From positions 1-64,000 of the forward strand of contig NZ_JIBU02000001.1 of assembly GCF_000633595.2 (NCBI RefSeq): 64,000 bases of DNA. The letters are read 5' to 3'. The position numbers and the translations under genes were made by a program. This document shows, piece by piece, positions 1-8,779 of this stretch. Origin of the DNA: Clostridium drakei (GTDB lineage: Bacteria > Bacillota > Clostridia > Clostridiales > Clostridiaceae). Position 1 is the stretch's first letter; every line of letters starts with the position of its first letter. Below the pieces are notes generated by a model. That model was not told the origin of the DNA. It searched no databases and worked only from the letters and a program-made list of their open reading frames with translations.

Positions 1-88
1 TTAATAAAGTATATCAAATGAGAAGTTATTTTACATGACGGTGTTTGTTCCATCGCTTACTTAAGAAATAAACTATAGGAGGTAATTT

Positions 89-1135
89 ATGCTTAAATTA
101 ATAGAGGGGAATAATTTTGATTTAAACTTACTTGAAATAAAAGATGTTATTGATATTGGTTTACTACAAAAGTTTCAAGATAACTTTGCTGAGAGTATGG
201 ATATTGCCAGTGTAACTGTAGATATTAATGGAAATCCTGTAACTAAACCAAGCTCATATACAAAATTTTGTATGGACTTTACTCATTCTACTAAAATTGG
301 TGATGATAGATGTGCAGAATCACACAAAAGAGGTGGAGAAGAAGCATCAAAAACAGGAAAGCCATATGTTTATACTTGTCATGCCGGCTTAATAGATTTT
401 GCAGCCCCAATACTAGTAGATGGGAAGCAAATAGGAACAATTTTAGGTGGACAAATTTTAACCTCTAAACCAGAAGAATCAAGATATAGAAAAACTGCAA
501 ATGAGATAGGGGTCAATGAAGACGCATATATAGATGCCGTAAACAAAGTTAAGGTTGTAACAGAAAAAAATGTAAAAGCAGCAGCAGAAGTTTTATATAT
601 TGTGGCGAACTCACTTTCAAGAATAGGATATGAGGAATTGAAGCTTAGAAGAACATCACAAGTACTTTCCGAAAATTTTGAGCAAATCTCAGCAACAATG
701 GAAGAGTTGGCAGCATCTTCAGTTAACGTTAGTAATAATCAACATGTTCTAAGTGAAGAAACTATTAATGTAAAGAAAATATCAATGGAAATTAATTCAA
801 TATTGGATTTAATAAAAGGTATAGCTGACCAAACCAAAATGCTTGGATTAAATGCTGCAATAGAAGCAGCAAGAGCTGGTGATGCAGGAAGAGGATTTGG
901 AGTAGTTGCAACAGAAATAAGAAAACTATCAGAAAACTCAAAGAATACAGCTTTAAAGATAGTAGAACTTACTAATAAGATACAGAATTCTGTGGATAAG
1001 ACTGTTGAAACATCAAATTTAACATTAGAAACCACTGAACAACAGACAGCTGCTATCGAAGAAGTTAATGCAAGTATACAGGAGGTCACAGGGATAGCAA
1101 ATGAGTTAACTAGGTTGACAAGCTCCCGTAAGTAA
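89..1135 (+). CDS. PocR-domain soluble methyl-accepting chemotaxis protein
   Basis: A 348-residue chemotaxis-type signal transducer. Residues about 15-180 look like a PocR ligand-binding domain (CxxxH...C pattern, including [14 protein letters not shown]), a fold known to bind small hydrocarbon-derived ligands. The C-terminal half is a short MCP signalling hairpin with the conserved tip [20 protein letters not shown]. There is no signal peptide or membrane helix, so it should be a cytoplasmic receptor feeding CheA/CheW. The start is the ATG 9 bases after a clear AGGAGG. It stands alone, followed by an inverted-repeat terminator near 1427. The ligand cannot be read from sequence. Confidence 0.85.
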   Translation: MLKLIEGNNFDLNLLEIKDVIDIGLLQKFQDNFAESMDIASVTVDINGNPVTKPSSYTKFCMDFTHSTKIGDDRCAESHKRGGEEASKTGKPYVYTCHAGLIDFAAPILVDGKQIGTILGGQILTSKPEESRYRKTANEIGVNEDAYIDAVNKVKVVTEKNVKAAAEVLYIVANSLSRIGYEELKLRRTSQVLSENFEQISATMEELAASSVNVSNNQHVLSEETINVKKISMEINSILDLIKGIADQTKMLGLNAAIEAARAGDAGRGFGVVATEIRKLSENSKNTALKIVELTNKIQNSVDKTVETSNLTLETTEQQTAAIEEVNASIQEVTGIANELTRLTSSRK

Positions 1136-1566
1136 TATATTTAATACATCACTATAAAGAGCACTTTTTAATAAAAATATTATGTATTTGCAAAATATTC
1201 TTGTCGAAACGATTAATATGATAGGTGATAATTTTATAAGGTTAGCCTCACTTATATTAGAAAATAAGTATAATTTGGAATGAAAATGTAAATATAAGAT
1301 GCTTTCAGTTGATAATTTAAGTATTAAAATAGTATTTTTTTATTTAAATAAATGAATATTTGAGGAAACAATTACAAATTTCTTATACTTGGGCACTTGA
1401 GAAATTTGGAGATAGTATTGTAAGTGAATAATTACTATTTTGATGAAATTTACCAAATAGTAATTATTTTTAATTTTAGAAAAGCTTATGGAGGGAGTTA
1501 ATTGATTATATAAAAAATATATATTTAGAAATTACAGAAAAATTTTTAGAACATGGAGGGTTATGT
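1136..1566. other. Intergenic region between two chemoreceptor genes
   Basis: No gene-like frame is seen in this 430-base AT-rich gap. It contains a 9-bp inverted repeat (1375-1383 with 1400-1408) and, further on, the longer 14-bp terminator-like repeat listed separately. The downstream gene has its own ribosome binding site (GGAGGG near 1556). Confidence 0.6.
1427..1472 (+). terminator. Terminator-like inverted repeat
   Basis: A perfect 14-bp inverted repeat (AATAATTACTATTT at 1427-1440 pairing with 1455-1468, 14-base loop) is followed by a T-rich run. The stem is AT-only, so termination strength is uncertain. Confidence 0.5.
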
Positions 1567-3288
1567 ATGAAATGGATAAACAATTTAAAAGTTGGTAAAA
1601 AATTAGCATTGCTTATATCTTGTTCTTTAATATCTTTAATTACAATAGGAATAATTGGTTATATATTCTTATCATTATCTAATAATGCAATAAACACAAT
1701 GTACAGTGAAAGGTTAGTGTCAAGTGAATGTATAAATGAAGCTCGAATAGAAGCCCGTGCAATATCTGCTGATATTTATAGGCTTATGGTAACATCTGAT
1801 AAAAATGAAAATGAAATGTTACTCAAAGATATAGATTCTCGCGCTTCTGAATTTAATAATTATATTAGTTCATATAAAAAAATGAAATTAGACGCATTTG
1901 AAAATAATAAGATTAATGAAATGGAAGGAAATTTAAGTAAGTATAGAGAGGGAAGAAAAAAAGTTCTAGATTTAGCTAATCAAAACAAAAATACTGAAGC
2001 ATATGAATTGTATAAAAAAGAAGTTGACCCTTCTGTTGAAGCTTTTATGAAAAATATGATTGAACTGGGTGACCATAATAAAGAAGTTGCACAAGAAATA
2101 AATAAAAAGAATCAAGCTAATTTTGTATTTGCATTAAGAATATTTATAGGTATCGTAAGTTTAGCAGCTATTATAATAATTCTTCTTGGATTAATAATTA
2201 CTAAGCGTATAACTAAACGCTTAAATGATTTTGTTGTTTTTATAGGTGAGTTATCAAAAGGAAACTTTTCTAACAAAATACCAGAAGTAAATCTTCAGGA
2301 TAAAAGTGAATTTGGATTAGTATCTAATGCTTTAGACTTAATGACTAAAAACATTGTAGATTTAATAAAACAACTTACACATACATCAGAACAACTGTTA
2401 TTATCTTCAGAAGAATTGTCTGCGAGTACAGAGCAATCAGCTGATGCATCAAATCTTGTTGCTGATTCTGTGACTGATGTAGCACAAGGTGCTGATAAAC
2501 AAAGTGTATTATCTACTACTACTTCTGAATCTGTAGAAAAGATGTCTAATGAAATATATAATGTTTCTCAAAATACAAATTTAGTTTCTGAGTTAACTGA
2601 TAAGGCTAAGGGTTCAGTCAATGAAGGAGAGAAAGCTATAGATAGATCAATTGAACAAATGAGAATAATAGAACAAAAAACTGATGATACTTCAAACATA
2701 ATTTGTGATCTTGAAAACAAATCCAAAAAGATAGGACAAATTATTGAAGTTATTGAAAGTATATCTTCACAAACAAATCTTCTTGCATTGAATGCAGCAA
2801 TAGAAGCTTCTAGAGCTGGTGAAGCTGGAAGAGGGTTTAGCGTAGTGGCAGATGAAATTAGAAAGTTAGCTGAACAATCTCAAAGTTCTACAGAAGAAAT
2901 TACAACAATAATAAGTGATGTACAATCTAAAACTAAAAGTGCGGTTATGTTTATGAATGAAAGTAAAAAAGAAGTTGATGTAGGAACGGATGTTGTAAAT
3001 ATCGCTGGACAAAGCTTCTCTGAAATTTTAAAAATGGTAAGAGAAATATCAAACCAAGTCTATAATGTTTCAAATTCTATTAATGCAATTACAAATGAGG
3101 CTAAGGCAGCAGTTTCTTCGATAAATGACATTAAAAATATAAGTACACAGGTAGCAGATGAAACTCAGACTATATCAGCAGCAGCTGAACAACAATCTGC
3201 ATCTATTCATGAAATTGCTGAGTCAAGCAAGCTCTTAGCAAAAATTTCAGAAGACTTAAGTAGTGTTATTAGAAAATTTGAAATTTAA
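1567..3288 (+). CDS. Transmembrane methyl-accepting chemotaxis protein
   Basis: 573-residue membrane chemoreceptor. An N-terminal transmembrane helix (about 12-33) is followed by an extracellular four-helix-bundle sensor (about 35-185, 4HB_MCP type), a second helix (about 187-212), a HAMP linker, and a full MCP signalling domain with the hairpin tip [20 protein letters not shown] near residues 399-418. The C-terminal methylation helices are glutamine/glutamate rich as usual. The start is the ATG preceded by GGAGGG. It probably acts with the chemotaxis kinase complex in the inner membrane. The ligand is unknown. Confidence 0.9.
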   Translation: MKWINNLKVGKKLALLISCSLISLITIGIIGYIFLSLSNNAINTMYSERLVSSECINEARIEARAISADIYRLMVTSDKNENEMLLKDIDSRASEFNNYISSYKKMKLDAFENNKINEMEGNLSKYREGRKKVLDLANQNKNTEAYELYKKEVDPSVEAFMKNMIELGDHNKEVAQEINKKNQANFVFALRIFIGIVSLAAIIIILLGLIITKRITKRLNDFVVFIGELSKGNFSNKIPEVNLQDKSEFGLVSNALDLMTKNIVDLIKQLTHTSEQLLLSSEELSASTEQSADASNLVADSVTDVAQGADKQSVLSTTTSESVEKMSNEIYNVSQNTNLVSELTDKAKGSVNEGEKAIDRSIEQMRIIEQKTDDTSNIICDLENKSKKIGQIIEVIESISSQTNLLALNAAIEASRAGEAGRGFSVVADEIRKLAEQSQSSTEEITTIISDVQSKTKSAVMFMNESKKEVDVGTDVVNIAGQSFSEILKMVREISNQVYNVSNSINAITNEAKAAVSSINDIKNISTQVADETQTISAAAEQQSASIHEIAESSKLLAKISEDLSSVIRKFEI

Positions 3289-3439
3289 AAAAAGTTATTT
3301 TTTAATCTGGTTAAATTTAAATATTTTGTAAATTAAGCTTCTTAATTAAAATTATGAGTACATTTAGACTTAAGTATTGGCGCGACTACAAGAAATACAG
3401 TATAATCAATCGGTGTACCAATTTAGTAGTAATTTTTAA

Positions 3440-3778
3440 ACTATTTATTTTATATTCTTTGTAGAAGTAAAAATTCAAAAATTTAAGATTAATCTATGTG
3501 TAATTAATATAACATTCACTTTTCTCTTAGTTGAAACTGGTATGTTTTTGGAGGCTAATACAATCAGGACATCATTAGTAAATGATAGGAAATTAGCAAG
3601 TCTAGTTATTAGGCTAGCAGTCCCAATGGTCCTGCTACTTGGGGTATACGTGAGAATGAAGAAGGCTACCGAAAAGCAGTTTTATCAGTCGAACATAATA
3701 ATTACAGCTACGTTATCACTATATGTACTTATCAATATATCACACATTATATGGAGTATTATGTATACTTTGATGTAA
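3440..3778 (+). pseudogene. Decayed DUF5658-like small membrane protein
   Basis: The open frame reads through two or three hydrophobic helices with the segment LLVETGMFLEANTI, which resembles the E/A-N-P turn after helix 1 of DUF5658 membrane proteins. The only ATG (3542) falls inside that conserved segment, so an ATG start would delete helix 1. Upstream the frame stays open to a stop at 3437 but holds no ATG/GTG/TTG start with a ribosome binding site. I therefore read it as a gene that has lost its start. An unusual start codon is the alternative. The family assignment is by eye. Confidence 0.4.
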
Positions 3779-3810
3779 ATATTATGCAATAGTAGAATTA
3801 ATTAAAAAAG

Positions 3811-3871
3811 TACACCTTATTTTAGAAGCATGAGTATTTTTAAGTATTACTTTTAGGTAAGGTGTATTTTT
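3811..3871 (+). repeat. Leader hairpin copy A
   Basis: Inverted repeat TACACCTTA (3811-3819) with TAAGGTGTA (3858-3866), followed by TTTTT. Near-identical hairpins occur at 8127 and 9732, each ahead of serine-recombinase-associated genes. It may be a terminator or the start of a conserved leader. Confidence 0.65.
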
Positions 3872-4074
3872 ATATTCTTTAGATAGGATTGATCTTGAAA
3901 AGTGGAACTGTTGCAAGGCAATACAGCAATTTTAAAATGAATAAGTATGATATGGTAGAAGAGAATTACAAAATTTATGCAAAATAAAAATTATTTTTGA
4001 CTTGTTTCTTGATATAGGTTATATAGGTATGAAGTTAAAAAATAACTTCAAATATAATTTTGGGAGTGAACATT

Positions 4075-4548
4075 ATGTCAAGGAATATTAATAAAGTAGC
4101 GATTTATTTACGTCAAGCATATTCAGGAGATGGGAATGATTATTTAAACAAGCAACAAGCTATGTTGGTTAAAATATGTAAGGAAAAAGGTTGGAAATAC
4201 ACAATTTACAAAGAGATTGCTAGTGGTTCTAAAATTGAAAATCGTTTTCAGTTTAAGAAATTATTGAATGAAATTCAGGAAAATTTATATGATGCAGTAA
4301 TAGTAGCAGATATATATCGATTAAGTAGGAACTTATTAGATCTAGAAAAAGTTAAGGGTATTCTTGCAAGTTCTGATACAAGTTTATATATTGGAGATAC
4401 GGAAATGTCCTTAACTAGAAATAATGATGATGAAAGATCAGAAGAAATTAAATATTTGCTTTCTAAGTATATTGGTAAAAATAATGTAATTATGGATATA
4501 TACAATAATCTTGATTTATCTATAGTAAAAAAGGATGAAATGGATTAA
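4075..4548 (+). CDS. Truncated serine-recombinase-like protein lacking the catalytic serine
   Basis: 157 residues resembling the N-terminal resolvase/invertase catalytic domain: AIYLRQAYSGDG at the N-terminus and ADIYRLSRNLLDLEK at the usual active-site arginine region. In active family members the first motif is Y-x-R-x-S; here the serine position (residue 15) is alanine. There is no C-terminal DNA-binding or recombinase domain. The ATG at 4075 follows GGGAG and is preferred to the in-frame TTG at 4060. The upstream leader (about 4028-4082) matches the one before the ORF at 9999. It is probably a non-catalytic relic or a regulator derived from a recombinase. Confidence 0.65.
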   Translation: MSRNINKVAIYLRQAYSGDGNDYLNKQQAMLVKICKEKGWKYTIYKEIASGSKIENRFQFKKLLNEIQENLYDAVIVADIYRLSRNLLDLEKVKGILASSDTSLYIGDTEMSLTRNNDDERSEEIKYLLSKYIGKNNVIMDIYNNLDLSIVKKDEMD

Positions 4549-4861
4549 ACAATTAATTTAAATGTTATTTATATATAAATAATGTATAATCTTCAATTCT
4601 AAAAAGTCGATTCCAAAGTATAGTGGATAGTGATAATATTATATAGAGTGTTATAACGTAATGGTAAGTTATTGCGAACTAAAGGTCATAAACTAATTTA
4701 TTAACTTTGACCTACCGCATAACAAATCTGTATTTGTTTCTAATACGCCTATGTCAGAGGGCTACCCACCTCCCGTATATACAAATTATATGTAACTAAA
4801 ATATTCCTTAAATTAAAAAACGAGCAGACTACTTAAAAATCTGCTCTATATTCCTTACCTT
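4549..4861. other. Intergenic region with structured GC-rich patch
   Basis: No convincing gene. A patch at about 4686-4776 contains an AGGTCA/TGACCT repeat, an AACAAAT-CTGT-ATTTGTT hairpin (4721-4738) and a GC-rich tract near 4747-4776 unlike its AT-rich surroundings. This might be the end of a lost IS200/IS605-type element or an RNA, but I cannot confirm either. Confidence 0.35.
4818..4848 (-). terminator. Terminator of the quinone reductase operon
   Basis: Read on the minus strand, a 7-bp GAGCAGA/TCTGCTC stem is followed by a T-run, just past the stop of the quinone oxidoreductase gene. Confidence 0.75.
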
Positions 4862-5842
4862 TTAATCGATGGAAAGTATCATCTTTCCATGTGCTTTTTT
4901 ATTTATTATCTGTTCATGTGCTTTTGCAGCGTCCTTTAAGGACAACACTTCTCCAACTTCTGGATGCAAAATACCAGATTGTAGAAAGGCCGAAACAGCA
5001 TATAAACTTTCTTTGTATTCATTAGGCTTTACATTCCAAAGGGACATACCTAATATATCAGCTTCTTTAAGCATTGCCAATCTTGGGTTGATTTCGATAT
5101 TTCCTCTATTGCCAACAACAACAATACGACCATATGGCGCAATCGTCTTCAGGTCATTCTCTAAATTCATATTGGCCAAAAACTCGATAATGACATCTGG
5201 TCCTTTGTCATTTGTTAACGCAGCTATTTTACTTATGGAATCTTCAGTTATATGATTGAGAACATAATCAGCTCCTGAAGTTTTAACCAAAGACTTGCCC
5301 TCATCGGTACTTGCGGTTCCAATTACTATTGCTCCGATTCCTTTAGCCATTTGTACTGCCAACGAACCAACCCCACCACTTGCACCATGAATCAAAACAT
5401 TTTCACCTGGTTTAATCTTGGCCCTATGAAATAGTGCTCGATAAGCAGTTAATGCTGGGATTCCAAGAGACGCACCCTCCTGATAGGATACGGACTCTGG
5501 CAATCTATGGACAACATTTGCATCACAAACTACTTTTTCTGCATATGTTCCAGTACTCCGTTTTGCAAGCAATGCAGATACAAAAACACGATCTCCTACT
5601 TTGAGATGAGTTACTCCCTCGCCTATTGCATCCACAACTCCAGCCCCATCAAACCCAGGTGTGTACGGCAACTCAGGAATATAGAAAGAATAAGTACCAG
5701 TACGGATATACGTTTCATTAGGATTGACACCTGCAGCAAACAATCTTACACGCACTTCGTTAATAGAGGGTATAGGTTCATCAATTTCTATGTATTTTAA
5801 GACTTCAGGTTCACCAAATGATGACATTTGAATAGTTCTCAT
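4862..5842 (-). CDS. NADPH:quinone oxidoreductase-like zinc-free alcohol dehydrogenase family protein
   Basis: 326 residues of the medium-chain dehydrogenase/reductase superfamily, quinone-oxidoreductase branch. There is an N-terminal GroES-like domain (about 1-115) and a Rossmann domain with the nucleotide motif HGASGGVGSLAVQMAK near 152-167. The structural zinc cysteines of alcohol dehydrogenases are absent. It likely reduces quinones or other electrophiles with NADPH in the cytoplasm. It is the last gene of a minus-strand group with PhzF-like and RidA-like genes, divergent from an HxlR regulator. A 12-bp inverted repeat lies just before its ribosome binding site. GC content is higher than in neighbouring genes. 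Confidence 0.85.
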   Translation of the reverse strand: MRTIQMSSFGEPEVLKYIEIDEPIPSINEVRVRLFAAGVNPNETYIRTGTYSFYIPELPYTPGFDGAGVVDAIGEGVTHLKVGDRVFVSALLAKRSTGTYAEKVVCDANVVHRLPESVSYQEGASLGIPALTAYRALFHRAKIKPGENVLIHGASGGVGSLAVQMAKGIGAIVIGTASTDEGKSLVKTSGADYVLNHITEDSISKIAALTNDKGPDVIIEFLANMNLENDLKTIAPYGRIVVVGNRGNIEINPRLAMLKEADILGMSLWNVKPNEYKESLYAVSAFLQSGILHPEVGEVLSLKDAAKAHEQIINKKAHGKMILSID

Positions 5843-5857
5843 TTATATTCCTCCTCA

Positions 5858-5889
5858 ATGAGATAATATCTTTTTAAATATTATCTCAT
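5858..5889 (-). promoter_or_regulatory. Inverted repeat ahead of the quinone reductase gene
   Basis: ATGAGATAATAT (5858-5869) pairs with ATATTATCTCAT (5878-5889), leaving an 8-base spacer, immediately upstream of the AGGAGG of the minus-strand reductase gene. There is no T-run, so an operator or mRNA hairpin is more likely than a terminator. The HxlR regulator encoded at 7299 is a candidate ligand (inference). Confidence 0.45.
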
Positions 5890-5976
5890 TTTCATAAAAT
5901 TTTCGCTTAAATTGTAAGACACACTTGATAAATCTTTAAGTTTTGAATGCAAATTTTCAAAGAAATTTACAGTTAT

Positions 5977-6774
5977 CTATTTTTCATCAACACAGATATT
6001 TCCAATGGCATAAAGAACTGCTCTACCACTTAGTTTCACCCTTTCGCCACAAAACTCACAGTAAACCGTGCCACCACGCTTAGATACTTGTCTTGCGACC
6101 ATTTTATCAAGTCCGTTTCTTTCTCTCCAATACGGAATTAGACAGCAGTACATTGAACCACACACAGGATCTTCATTGATATTTATCTTTGGCCAAAATG
6201 CTCTGGCAACAAAATCAAACCCCTCACTTTTTGCGGTTACAAATGCAGATAAACCTTCTGGAAATTCCTTTATCTTTGAAAAATCCGGTGTTAAATTCTT
6301 CACAGTATCCTCAGAATCAAAGATAAATATTAAATCTCTACTCGTCTTAAGTACCTCAATCGGAACTGCACCTAATGCATCAACCATCAGATCTGTTAAG
6401 TGATACTTTTCAGGTATGGAGGTTGGAAAATCCATTTCATATAAATCATCCTTCTTTGTAACCACCAGATGATAATTCATTTGCTTGGTATTGAAATGGA
6501 GTACATTGGCATCAGTTTCAAAGAACCTAAATAAAATATATGATGTTGCAAGGGTTGCATGACCGCAAAGGTCTACCTCCCCACCAGGAGCAAACCATCT
6601 TAATCCATATGTATCCCCTTCCTTTACAGCAAAAGCTGTTTCTGAGAGATTGTTCTCTATTGCTATTTTCTCCATTTTTTCTATAGGAATCCATTGGTCC
6701 ATTATGCATACTCCAGCCGGATTTCCTTCGAAAATTTTATCTGCAAATGCATCGACTACATAATATTTCAACAT
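5977..6774 (-). CDS. PhzF family isomerase/epimerase
   Basis: 265 residues with the PhzF/diaminopimelate-epimerase-like double fold. The N-terminal signature is VDAFADKIFEGNPAGV, the probable catalytic glutamate lies in NLSETAF (about residues 44-50), and GGEVDLCGHATLA and NEDPVCGSMYC are typical conserved stretches. Members are small cytoplasmic isomerases, and most, including this one, have unknown substrates. The start is ATG. It is cotranscribed with RidA-like and quinone reductase genes (15 bases after the former). The region appears to be an acquired cassette. Confidence 0.85.
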   Translation of the reverse strand: MLKYYVVDAFADKIFEGNPAGVCIMDQWIPIEKMEKIAIENNLSETAFAVKEGDTYGLRWFAPGGEVDLCGHATLATSYILFRFFETDANVLHFNTKQMNYHLVVTKKDDLYEMDFPTSIPEKYHLTDLMVDALGAVPIEVLKTSRDLIFIFDSEDTVKNLTPDFSKIKEFPEGLSAFVTAKSEGFDFVARAFWPKININEDPVCGSMYCCLIPYWRERNGLDKMVARQVSKRGGTVYCEFCGERVKLSGRAVLYAIGNICVDEK

Positions 6775-6789
6775 ATCTCTTCCCCCTAA

Positions 6790-7167
6790 CTATTTATGTG
6801 CTATGGCATCTATTTCAACCAATGATCCTAATGGTATTTTTGATACTTCCACGCAGATTCGTGCAGGATATGGTTCTCTAAAATGCTTTGCATAAACTTC
6901 ATTTACTTTTGCAAAGTCATTCACATCCTTGAGGAATACAGTTGTCTTAAGTACGTTATCCATAGAACTACCTGCTGCTTCAAGAACCGCCTGCATAATG
7001 GTCAGAATCTTCTCTGCTTGCTCCTCAACTGCACCAGAGAGAACGCCCGTTTGTGGATCAATGGCTATAATTCCAGAAACATACACGATACCATTGTACT
7101 CAATAGCTTGTGAATAAGGTCCTTGGGCTTTAGCTGCTTTGTCAGTATGAATTTGATTTCTTTTCAT
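6790..7167 (-). CDS. RidA family enamine/imine deaminase
   Basis: 125 residues of the Rid (YjgF/YER057c/UK114) family, normally a homotrimer that hydrolyses reactive 2-aminoacrylate and related imines. Conserved features are GPYSQAIEYNG, VYVSGIIAIDP, and the substrate-binding arginine in ARICVEV near residue 105. It is first in the minus-strand group and divergent from the HxlR regulator. A second RidA at 55683 sits in housekeeping DNA, so this copy is probably the cassette-specific paralogue. Confidence 0.88.
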   Translation of the reverse strand: MKRNQIHTDKAAKAQGPYSQAIEYNGIVYVSGIIAIDPQTGVLSGAVEEQAEKILTIMQAVLEAAGSSMDNVLKTTVFLKDVNDFAKVNEVYAKHFREPYPARICVEVSKIPLGSLVEIDAIAHK

Positions 7168-7298
7168 CTTTATCTTCCTCTCTTATTTCTATTTGAATTT
7201 TACTTTTCTTTTGATATATTGGATGTTATTATAAATATAAGCAATCGGGAACAAATATACAAGTACGCACATTATTGTGCCCTACACAGGAGGATTCT
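7168..7298. promoter_or_regulatory. Divergent promoter region of HxlR regulator and RidA-PhzF-reductase operon
   Basis: The 131-base gap must hold both promoters. It contains TTGATA at 7211 with AT-rich -10-like sequence downstream, and the dyad GCACA-TTAT-TGTGC (7267-7280) just upstream of the regulator's AGGAGG. The dyad is a candidate autoregulatory operator; this assignment is inferred from position only. Confidence 0.4.
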
Positions 7299-7676
7299 AT
7301 GTCAGAGAATAAAGAACAAGAAGCTATTAATGAGAGAAACTGCGTGATGATATATGCTATGAATATTATCGGTGGAAAATGGAGACTCCCAATAATATGG
7401 AAATTATATCAAAACAAAACTATGCGTTATAATGAGCTTAAAAGAAATATAGCTGGGATTACGAATATTATGCTTACAAGGTCACTGCAGAGTTTGGAAG
7501 AAAGCGGGCTTGTGAACAGAGTGGAATTTAACCAGATTCCGCCTCGAGTAGAATATTCATTAACGGATAACTGTCTACAACTTGTGCCTGCATTGGAAGT
7601 TATTTTTAATTGGGGACGCGAGAGGATGCTAAGTGAGAATTTGGATTTACAGGCTGCTACTACAAAGACAAGATAA
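7299..7676 (+). CDS. HxlR family redox/electrophile-sensing transcriptional regulator
   Basis: 125 residues forming a winged helix of the HxlR type (ARNC-like start NCVMIYAMNIIGGKWRLPII, then LKRNIAGITNIMLTRSLQSL and the EYSLTD wing). A cysteine sits 13 residues before the GGKW tryptophan, matching the thiol-sensing cysteine of Bacillus YodB/HypR proteins. Together with the divergent quinone reductase, this suggests control of a quinone- or electrophile-response cassette (inference). The start ATG follows CAGGAGG; an earlier in-frame ATG at 7275 lacks a ribosome binding site. Confidence 0.85.
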   Translation: MSENKEQEAINERNCVMIYAMNIIGGKWRLPIIWKLYQNKTMRYNELKRNIAGITNIMLTRSLQSLEESGLVNRVEFNQIPPRVEYSLTDNCLQLVPALEVIFNWGRERMLSENLDLQAATTKTR

Positions 7677-7862
7677 ATGCTTACCGTGAAGGATACTCTG
7701 AAGCATGTTATGTTTTTATGCTAATGGAAAAGAGATCCTGAAAACAGACTAATTATTCATATAAACTAATAAACAATCTTATTATGTAGCACATCAGTAA
7801 ATCAATCTGTAATTACTATAGATATTAAATTAAAATCATAAATTATTAAGGAGGATATTGAG
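7677..7862. other. Short gap upstream of small membrane ORF
   Basis: No gene seen. A good AAGGAGG ribosome binding site at about 7848-7855 precedes the ATG at 7863. Confidence 0.5.
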
Positions 7863-8048
7863 ATGATAATTAGTAAAATTATATGTGCTATAAGTTTAAT
7901 CCTTCTATCTATATGGTTTATGGTACAATGATTAACCCATCATTTTATTAGAACTCGTACAGAATTTTTTATAATCTCAGTAGTATTTTTTATATGTTTT
8001 GTAGTAAATCTTTACAGAGTACTAAAGGAATTTAAGTTTACAAATTAA
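7863..8048 (+). pseudogene. Small two-helix membrane protein gene interrupted by in-frame TGA
   Basis: A strong AAGGAGG precedes ATG 7863. The frame encodes 22 hydrophobic residues ending WFMVQ, then TGA (7929-7931), then continues in the same frame for 38 codons with a second hydrophobic helix (FFIISVVFFICFVV) and a charged tail to TAA at 8046-8048. The downstream half has no start of its own. The simplest reading is a TGG (Trp) to TGA mutation. This organism decodes UGA as selenocysteine elsewhere, but no obvious SECIS hairpin follows this TGA. Confidence 0.5.
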
Positions 8049-8779
8049 TTTTAAATTCTGTAGTGTTTTTGCATCGCAATATTCTTATTATATTCATTAA
8101 TCGTAATTAAATTTAACTAAAAAAAGTACACCTTATTTTAAAAGCAAAAGCATTTAAGTATTGCTTACAAGTAAGGTGTATTTTTATATGTTTTAGGTAG
8201 AATTAACTTTTAATAGTGAATTGGTATACGGCAATAAATTGAATTTTAATAATAGCTAGCTTTGAAAAATGTATTATTTTAAGCACTAAGTAAATTTCAA
8301 TGTGATCTAAATACTATATAAATATGAAGAAAGTTCTTAAGCTTGGGTTTCTATATAAAATAAATCAAAACTTTAAAAAAAACTAGTATACGATAGATAA
8401 TAATAAAAAGTAAAAATCAATAATTTAACACAATCGATTTTAGCTCTATATAATATGTTAACGTTGATAGCGATTACTAATAAATTCATCTAGTAGCGTA
8501 AGTAATAAACTAGTAATTAATTTTGCTAGTTTATTTATTTGTGAAAAATTAGTAGCTATGTTGGATGAGGGGAAGTTCTAAAAAACTCTAATGTCATAGG
8601 AAAATATTGTTATTCATAGGGTTACATCAAGTTATAGTTTAGCTTTACTCCAAAAATTAATAAAATACCCTCGATAAGCCTTGCCTTTTACTATATACAG
8701 AGGTAACATCAACACATCCTAGTTTAGCGTTACTTTTATTAAGTTCAATTAGCAATATTGGAAAGGTAGGTGATATAAA
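8049..8779. other. Non-coding stretch with leader hairpin copy B and a second inverted repeat
   Basis: About 730 bases without a convincing gene. It holds hairpin copy B (8127-8185), and a 10-bp inverted repeat AATAAACTAG (8504-8513) with 8526-8535. By spacing from copies A and C (about 210 bases to the next ATG), a gene would be expected to start near 8390, but none is present, so the cassette behind copy B seems to be lost or replaced. Confidence 0.5.
8127..8185 (+). repeat. Leader hairpin copy B
   Basis: TACACCTTA (8127-8135) pairs with TAAGGTGTA (8172-8180), followed by TTTTT. An inner AAGCA/TGCTT stem is present. The flanking sequence after the T-run is also related to copy A. Confidence 0.65.

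Noticed and set aside
1-88. Possible c-di-GMP riboswitch ahead of the first chemoreceptor
   Set aside because: No recognisable GEMM-type conserved core in the short upstream sequence, nor in 1136-1566.
7932-7970. SECIS after the UGA at 7929
   Set aside because: No hairpin with a G-containing apical loop at the usual 12-16 base distance was found.
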